A stretch of 64,000 nucleotides of DNA from Symsagittifera roscoffensis (taxonomy: Eukaryota; Xenacoelomorpha; Acoela; Convolutidae): positions 51,252,563 to 51,316,562 of the forward strand of contig NC_087068.1 of NCBI RefSeq assembly GCF_963678635.1, read 5' to 3'. The notes beneath the pieces were generated by a model. The model saw only the letters and a program-made list of their open reading frames with translations, was not told the origin of the DNA and made no database searches. Below, piece after piece: positions 60,601-64,000 of the stretch (position 1 is the stretch's first letter; every line of letters begins with the position of its first letter). The position numbers and the translations under genes were made by a program.

Positions 60601-62340
60601 TACGCATGGTAGGTTTTTTCTGCGACTTAAAAGCTATCTGTATTGTATTGCAAGTGGAGCGAAGCTCCATTTCGCCTCTGTGCATATCCTGTCATAAACT
60701 ATGGCGCGACCAGACAGCAGTAGTTTCAAGCTTTAGTTCATTATTTTAAACTTAAAAGAAACATCTTTTATTTTGTGCGTAAAATATTTTTCTAATAATC
60801 TATCTCAAAAGTTTTTCTTAAAAACCCTTCTTGTGGATAAATGCGTAACCTACAGTTCTAATGTTTCTAAAACTATTCTTGTTAGTCAAATACTATGCAC
60901 ACCAGTAAGCAGGTCCACTCCTTTCAGATTTAGAAAAAAAGCTGTTCAAATCAGAGTGAACTTTCTCGACTATATCAGTATCTGGAGTTCTATGATGAAT
61001 TTTTGCAAGATACCGTTTGAAGTTTTTTCTCTCTTTTAAAAAAAGACCGTGATGTTTAATCTCATTTTTATTTCCTTTTCTTTTTTTTTTACTTTCGTCT
61101 CTGATTATTTGCATTCAGGCGGGGGTGTGAAAGGGCATCGAAGACTTTGTTTCAAATTTTCAGCGCCCGTAGCAGAACTCTGAACTTTCAAAAAATGTCT
61201 TTCGCTTTTTTTAGTTTTTTTTCACAACCCAAGGTCAGATTACAATTCAAATTACAAACAAAAGCTTCTTAGAAATGCCATGAAGCGCTCATCGATTTGA
61301 GCGACTAGTTTTGTTGTTCCATGGCATATTAAAAACAACGTTTTTTTTCTGCGCCTTACGCATTTTTGTTTGAATTTTTTTTGTCACAATAACACTGAGT
61401 GGGATAATTGTTAAATTTAAATTATGTTGTTTTTACTCCAAATTTAGATTGGTATTACGGATTTTTTGACCAAGTAATTTTATCTAATTTTTCTGGACCG
61501 AAATATTATCATCCTCCTCCCCCTTCCCAGATAGACCGAGTTAAGATCTTCCCCAGCTTTTTTTGGATTAAGTTTTAATAGCGCTGCGACTTTACAACTT
61601 GGACCAAACATTCTCACGCCCAATTTTTTTTGGGGGGGGGGGTTCCGAACGGAGAAGATGTTAACTTCAGTAGCATATTTAGGGCGTCCCTTCCCCCCTC
61701 AGGGATTCGACCCCCTGACGATCCAAATGGTCTCCCTGTGGTACTAATTTAAAACCGACCCATTTTTGCTGACCGACCCTAACTTTTTTTTAAAATATAT
61801 ATTCAAGAATTTGCCTGCGGCGCAGAAAATTTGGTCAAATAGGGTCTGTAAAGTGATTTGAGAGAGCTCGGAAGATCAATTTGGTCGACATAGAGAAAGG
61901 ACGACAAAATTTTTTTTACAGTTTTCGAAAACACGTCCCCTCCTCTCCCCTTCGAGAAACTTAATCCGCTCCTGGATAACTTGATCACTTTCTCATCATA
62001 ATATTAATTTCCTTTTTTAAAAACACGTGTATTTTGATATATGGACTATCCTCGACAGGAGTGTTGAGGCCTATTGATAGCTTCTCTGCGATTCGCAGGA
62101 ACCCCATTATATTATTATATATAAATGTGTATTGATTTAGCTCTGCTGTATGCTGCCATATTTGGAAATGTGACCACAATAGTGCAGCAGCTGTACTCTA
62201 GCAGTGCCCGGTACCACGAGATGCTCAACAACATCCGGGAGTTCATGAAGCTCTACCAGGTGCCCAAGGAGCTCAGCGAGAGAGTCATGGACTACGTCGT
62301 GTCCTCCTGGGCAGCCACTAAGGGCATCAATTCAGACAAG
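33528..62340 (+). CDS. eag: EAG (Kv10-type) voltage-gated K+ channel, 5' nine exons
   Basis: Nine exons (33528-33606, 35910-36007, 36601-36733, 44858-45159, 50205-50339, 50922-51212, 52521-52727, 56366-56555, 62141-62340) give 1,635 bases, 545 codons, with consistent phases. The protein starts [17 protein letters not shown], the EAG-specific N-terminal cap, which sets the start codon. Then: PAS domain (about 27-134), Gly/Asn/Ser-rich linker (161-191), S1 (235-253), S2 (270-291), S3 (313-329), S4 (354-370), S5 (381-402), pore helix and filter SIGFGN (454-459), S6 (469-489) and the first half of the C-linker (to 545). It would form tetrameric plasma-membrane K+ channels. The N-terminal motif favours EAG over ERG or ELK. 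The CNBHD and C-terminus lie past 64000. Oddity: arginine spacing in S4. All introns but the last visible one are GT-AG; the last appears to use a GC donor. Confidence 0.95.
33607..35909 (+). other. eag intron 1
   Basis: 2.3 kb, GT-AG. It contains a hairpin/CTGTG motif at 34368-34412; nothing else was recognised. Confidence 0.8.
34368..34412 (+). repeat. Hairpin/CTGTG motif, copy 5
   Basis: GCGAAGCTTTTCTTCGC folds as a 6-bp stem and is followed by ATCTGTGT. Same motif family as at 1091. Confidence 0.6.
35910..36007 (+). CDS. eag: eag exon 2 (residues 27-59)
   Basis: Acceptor tttcag, donor GAG|gtaaca, phase 0. Encodes [16 protein letters not shown], the first PAS strands, closely matching the NAQIVD.PIVY.N block of EAG proteins. 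Confidence 0.94.
36601..36733 (+). CDS. eag: eag exon 3 (residues 60-103)
   Basis: Acceptor ccatag, donor ACA|gtgagt, phase 1. PAS core ending DVLLYKKN, as in EAG family members. A run of about 14 G lies 55-70 bases before the exon. Confidence 0.93.
37320..37450 (+). repeat. Short tandem repeat, CCAAAGTAGGTCTT units
   Basis: TTCCAAAGTAGGTCTTCC and shortened variants recur several times in 130 bases, bracketed by GAGCTCTTCCAAAG. It follows a patch (37215-37320) related to 44685-44770 and, inverted, to 61840-61985. Confidence 0.8.
41633..41815 (+). repeat. Dispersed repeat, copy 1
   Basis: Aligns by eye with 42181-42315: ATGAAATCAAAG, then CGCATATGGTGCGACAGAAA, GAGCTATTTTGG-like and CAATGGAAAAATT segments occur in the same order. 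Divergence is about one third. Confidence 0.6.
42181..42315 (+). repeat. Dispersed repeat, copy 2
   Basis: Partner of 41633-41815, about 550 bases away in the same orientation. No coding sense. Confidence 0.6.
42619..42662 (+). repeat. ACTGCTC-family repeat
   Basis: AAGACTGCTCATATCAGGG, then GAAGCTCTGAATGTTCC. Similar 45-50-base units occur at 49881 (plus), 57764 and 60485 (minus), with weaker ones at 38249, 39043 and 47214. Confidence 0.65.
43650..43945 (+). repeat. Family D repeat
   Basis: Contains CCATAACCTTA, an AACAACAATAC block, AATTTGTCTGAAGAAAA and ACGAAAGTCGGAA in that order. The same order is seen at 53157-53310, and parts of it at 49505-49605 and 49990-50175; minus-strand parts lie at about 55250-55330 and 57300-57620. 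No coding content. Confidence 0.6.
44858..45159 (+). CDS. eag: eag exon 4 (residues 104-204)
   Basis: Acceptor tatctag, donor TTG|gtcagt, phase 0. Encodes the PAS C-terminal strands ([19 protein letters not shown]), then [14 protein letters not shown], which matches the GKFARLTRAL segment of EAG linkers, then a Gly/Asn/Ser/Thr-rich insert. Confidence 0.93.
46062..46510 (+). repeat. Inverted repeat, left arm
   Basis: Pairs with 53540-54030 in opposite orientation. Shared blocks in order: GGCTCTACATAAT, TTTGTTATAGTGTAAA, TTTCGTTTTTAATTA, TTGGCAAAAATCAAT, CTTGACGCCTTT, GCCCAATTAGCAAATGAC. Confidence 0.8.
48515..49330 (+). repeat. Diverged tandem array, unit about 165 bp
   Basis: About five units. 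Anchors of the type TCAAAAACTAACCTACCAAA with CTGAGA recur near 48603, 48781, 48939, 49117 and 49268. Each is followed by a segment with GCGAC or CGCGATTAAG, a TTTTTTGACACA-like tract and CTCGG. No open frame persists. Confidence 0.7.
49411..49456 (+). repeat. Hairpin/CTGTG motif, copy 6
   Basis: TGTTGTATCGCAA followed by GAGCGCAGCTCC and TTCGCCTCTGTG. Closest to the copy at 60641. Confidence 0.7.
49881..49924 (+). repeat. ACTGCTC-family repeat
   Basis: AAGACTGCTCATATATCAGG then GCGAAGCACTGAAGGCTCCG. A close match to 42619-42662. Confidence 0.65.
50205..50339 (+). CDS. eag: eag exon 5 (residues 205-249)
   Basis: Acceptor gtttag, donor ATG|gtaact, phase 0. Encodes [20 protein letters not shown] and S1 ([15 protein letters not shown]), near-identical in pattern to the EAG segment LP.Y..E.PKTPPHI.LHY. 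Confidence 0.96.
50340..50450 (-). repeat. C-rich tract directly after exon 5
   Basis: About 100 bases of CCC/CCCC runs separated by short A/T spacers, so the minus strand has many G runs and could form G-quadruplexes. It starts within a few bases of the splice donor. Confidence 0.8.
50488..50630. mobile_element. MITE copy related to 408-743
   Basis: The left part GCGCAAAAATTTTGTCAGCC and the right end GCGCATTCAATCATTCGCG with AAGAGTC correspond to the inner and terminal parts of the family's inverted repeats. It is shorter and truncated at the left. Lies in eag intron 5. Confidence 0.7.
50922..51212 (+). CDS. eag: eag exon 6 (residues 250-346)
   Basis: Acceptor ttttag, donor GGG|gttagt, phase 0. 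Encodes the S1-S2 loop, S2 ([20 protein letters not shown]), the EAG signature [25 protein letters not shown] and S3 ([13 protein letters not shown]). A run of about 15 C lies roughly 60 bases upstream. Confidence 0.96.
51213..52520 (+). other. eag intron 6
   Basis: 1.3 kb, GT-AG. No repeat or exon recognised. Confidence 0.7.
52521..52727 (+). CDS. eag: eag exon 7 (residues 347-415), S4 and S5
   Basis: Acceptor ttcacag, donor CAG|gtacct, phase 0. S4 reads [17 protein letters not shown], followed by DHYLEYG and S5 ([20 protein letters not shown]). Basic residues are at 355, 358, 362, 365 and 368, so one interval is four residues instead of three. The rest matches EAG closely. Confidence 0.96.
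53050..53310 (+). repeat. Family D repeat
   Basis: Same block order as 43650-43945 (TCATAACCTTA, AACAATACATTTC, GATTTTGTCTGGAGAAAA), about two thirds identical by eye. Confidence 0.6.
53540..54030 (-). repeat. Inverted repeat, right arm
   Basis: Reverse complement of the blocks at 46062-46510. The two arms flank exons 5, 6 and 7. Confidence 0.8.
54430..55090 (+). repeat. Composite repeat related to the A/B/C core
   Basis: GCGAAGCGAGTGTATTAGTAC, CTTTTTGATAGCATGTGCTT and TAATAAATTAACACAATTGA match 3425-3560 in order, and the end (55000-55090) matches 20620-20700. Between them lies about 320 bases, including the tRNA-like segment, that A, B and C lack. Confidence 0.65.
54882..55090 (+). mobile_element. 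tRNA-Ser-derived SINE
   Basis: The head (54882-54966) has an A box (TGGCTGAG), an anticodon arm with a 4-bp stem around loop CTGGAAA (anticodon GGA, Ser) at 54909-54923, a long variable region and a B box AGTTCGACTCC (54943-54953). The acceptor ends GCTTCCG and CGTAGCC do not pair well, so it is not a working tRNA gene. The body and the hairpin/CTGTG tail (55034-55076) follow. Confidence 0.7.
56366..56555 (+). CDS. eag: eag exon 8 (residues 416-478), pore
   Basis: Acceptor gattag, donor GGAG|gtacta, phase 1. Encodes a short charged turret, the pore helix ([14 protein letters not shown]), the selectivity filter IGFGN and most of S6 ([13 protein letters not shown]). The filter has Ile where most EAG proteins have Val. 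Confidence 0.96.
56655..56694 (+). pseudogene. Partial duplicate of the exon 8 3' end
   Basis: 40 bases repeat 56516-56555 at a distance of 139, and the similarity runs on into the donor (GGAG|gtacta) and the C-rich intron start. Five differences, all at third codon positions; four are synonymous and one changes Met to Ile. It lacks the pore helix and filter. Confidence 0.85.
57764..57811 (-). repeat. ACTGCTC-family repeat, minus strand
   Basis: GCAGTCGGAATATTCAGGG with CCTGATACGAGCAGTTTTG: the reverse orientation of 42619 and 49881. Confidence 0.65.
60485..60530 (-). repeat. ACTGCTC-family repeat, minus strand
   Basis: GCTGTCGGAGCATTCAGGG with CTTATACGGGCAGTCTTG, matching 57764-57811. Confidence 0.65.
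60641..60684 (+). repeat. Hairpin/CTGTG motif, copy 8
   Basis: TATTGTATTGCAAG, then the perfect inverted repeat TGGAGCGAAGCTCCA and TTTCGCCTCTGTG. Confidence 0.7.
61840..61985 (-). repeat. Inverted copy of the 37215/44685 repeat
   Basis: In reverse complement it shows the GGATTAAG/TTTCTCGA, CGAAAACTG and GTCGACCAAATTGA order seen at 37215-37350 and 44685-44770. Confidence 0.55.
62141..62340 (+). CDS. eag: eag exon 9 (residues 479-545)
   Basis: Acceptor gatttag. Encodes the S6 end ([19 protein letters not shown]) and C-linker ([33 protein letters not shown]), ending NSDK where EAG proteins continue with V-L. The frame and homology end at AAG|gcaagt, a GC donor. The frame stays open 45 more bases to GGG|gtatgt. 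Confidence 0.93.
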
Positions 62341-62385
62341 GCAAGTGCCATAGTAGTGTCAATCAAGGGCGCATCTAGGTGGGGG

Positions 62386-64000
62386 GTATGTTTTGATGCT
62401 AACATACCCTTTCCCCTCTTCCGCCTCTGAAGTTTGACACCTTGGTCGAACAAACCAAACCGTCCATGTCTGTTACTGATTTTGCGAATCGAATTATTAT
62501 TCTTCCGTAAAAAATTTTAAAGACATGTGGCAAAAAAAAAACGCAAACGCATTGTTGAGCTAAGTGTTAACAGATGTTTCACCAGCGATTTGACAGTCAA
62601 TTAACACCAATTCTTCTTAACAGGATTGATTGGTTGTTGCGTAATTTCAATTTAATCATAAAACTCATAACTAACGTCTAAGCGGTGAAATAGTACGCGC
62701 TCATACTTTTGAACTAAGAGAAGCAGAAGCCGACAGTTCACTTCCACATTTTATGCAGATTAGATATAGACTTTTCATTTAAAATATACAAATTTTATAC
62801 ATTTATATACATTTCAAATTTTAGACTGATTTTCCTGGGTATCGATTTTTGAAATCAAATATAATCATTTATATTACATTATAATTGATTATAATCGATT
62901 ATTTTTATCCGAATTTCTAATTTATTTGTTTTGCAGAAAAACCCATTATAAGTGATTATAATTGTTCATAATCCCTTTTTTTGCCCATTTTGTCTTCGAC
63001 CTTCCACCTGAATTGTTGTTTATATTTTATGCTTTTCGTAGACGTTTTGGTTTAAGTGAAAAATGGGATTTTTTTTTACAGTTTTCAAATCAGTTCAAAC
63101 TTTTTGTTCATTTCTTCTTGATTATAGTTGTTTCATGATGCACATTTTAGGTTAATCGACCACCAAAATATCAGCACACTTCTTTAGTTTCATGACTTGT
63201 ACAGAAAAGTTATATTTCACCAACCGCAGGATTTTTTCAACTAATGTGAAGGGATCTCTATGAAACTGTGAACCAAAGAGTGACATGACATCTCACTTTT
63301 AGAAATTTCTGACAGAATAAAGGATAGTAATCTATTATAATAGATTATAGTTGATTATGAGAGACTTTCGAAAAAATTATTATCAATTATAATTGATTAT
63401 AATTTATTATAATGTCACGAAAAATTTTATCATTATAACGGATTATAAATCATTAAAATTTCTAAATTTGGCGCTTATAATTTATTATTTTTTTGATAAA
63501 AGTACAGTTATGATTGTAATATAATCGATTGTTTGCTTTTTTTTTACTGAGTGCGGGTTAGCAACCTTGTTGTAATTTAGTTTTAAAAGTTGCAAAAAAA
63601 CAGATCGATTTAGATTCTACTGCAGTCACTTGATCCTCAAAGCCATGCAACGAAGCTTGAGTCACTGATCGGCTTCAATTGGCTTTTATTTTATTTTTTT
63701 TATTATAATAAGTTGAAGAATAGAAAAAAAAAATTGAAACTGTAATCTAAAAAAGCTAGGTTTTCGACAACTCTTCTGGTTAAAAGAACTTTCTTGCCGT
63801 AAAATGTTTTATTTTGTCAATTAGGTTTGTGTTCTAATCGACCTTTTCTCACCTTTATGTCAAGTTAGGCTCAGATTATTTTTGCAATCTAGATAATTAT
63901 TTAAATGAAAACAAAATCCTATTCCTCCTTTTGTAAGCTGTCAGTTTTGATATGGAGAAACGGTCTGTGCTTAGACAGGCCTGAAAAGCGTTTGATAGAT
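62386..64000 (+). other. eag intron 9 start, to window end
   Basis: No exon of the remaining C-linker or CNBHD was found. Between about 62850 and 63545 the motif GATTATAAT and near-palindromes such as TATAATCGATTATA recur many times. Confidence 0.7.

Larger units (their letters stand above)
56795..62140 (+). other. Remainder of eag intron 8
   Basis: Intron 8 spans 56556-62140 (GT-AG). It includes minus-strand family D (57300-57620), minus-strand ACTGCTC copies (57764, 60485), a hairpin/CTGTG motif (60641) and an inverted copy (61840-61985) of the 37215/44685 repeat. Nothing else was recognised. Confidence 0.75.

Noticed and set aside
61701-61718. CAGGGATTCGACCCCCTG as a tRNA T-arm or B box
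   Set aside because: No A box, anticodon arm or acceptor stem at the expected distances.
62341-62430. Exon 9 reading on to the stop at 62428 as a truncated channel
   Set aside because: The extra codons have no EAG homology and the homology stops exactly at a GC donor. A short isoform cannot be excluded but is not supported.
1-64000. CRISPR arrays, rRNA genes, bacterial operons or phage genes
   Set aside because: None seen; the window is a eukaryotic chromosome with spliced genes.

Overview
This window is AT-rich nuclear DNA from an animal. The grounds are a spliced ether-a-go-go (EAG, Kv10-type) potassium channel gene, GT-AG introns of 0.6 to 8 kb, metazoan retroelements (LTR, LINE, tRNA-derived SINE, MITE) and no bacterial operon features. 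No species or phylum can be fixed; an invertebrate is likely. A run of exactly 200 N shows that it is a scaffold.

Layout. (1) 0-3.6 kb: a MITE at 408-743, then the last three exons of an unrecognised plus-strand gene (920-1913) with its polyA signal. This lies in a repeated block, copy A (about 838-3628). (2) 3.6-17.5 kb: a very large Ty3/Gypsy-type element with candidate 5' LTR and primer-binding site, repetitive leader, small basic ORF, gag, protease, reverse transcriptase, RNase H, integrase, two unexplained ORFs and an env-like ORF. It carries several frame breaks and is cut off inside env. (3) 17.46-23.9 kb: copy B (with a decayed duplicate of the upstream gene's three exons and the N gap) and tandem copy C. 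(4) 24-33.5 kb: gene-poor DNA with a minus-strand LINE fossil (about 26.4-27.45 kb) and a gag-only LTR element (30172-32190) with matching 309-bp LTRs and a 5-bp target-site duplication. (5) 33.5-64 kb: the eag gene on the plus strand. Nine exons encode 545 residues, from the start codon through PAS, S1-S6 and the start of the C-linker. The cyclic-nucleotide-binding homology domain and C-terminus lie beyond the window. The introns hold several dispersed repeat families, a tandem array, a tRNA-Ser-derived SINE and a large inverted-repeat pair flanking exons 5-7.

The only intact host gene visible is eag, whose product would be a voltage-gated potassium channel of excitable-cell membranes. The most unusual protein feature is a one-residue change of arginine spacing in the S4 voltage sensor. 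The most unusual genomic features are the roughly 14-kb env-bearing retroelement, an exon-8 duplication that differs only at third codon positions, and the dispersed hairpin motif family.
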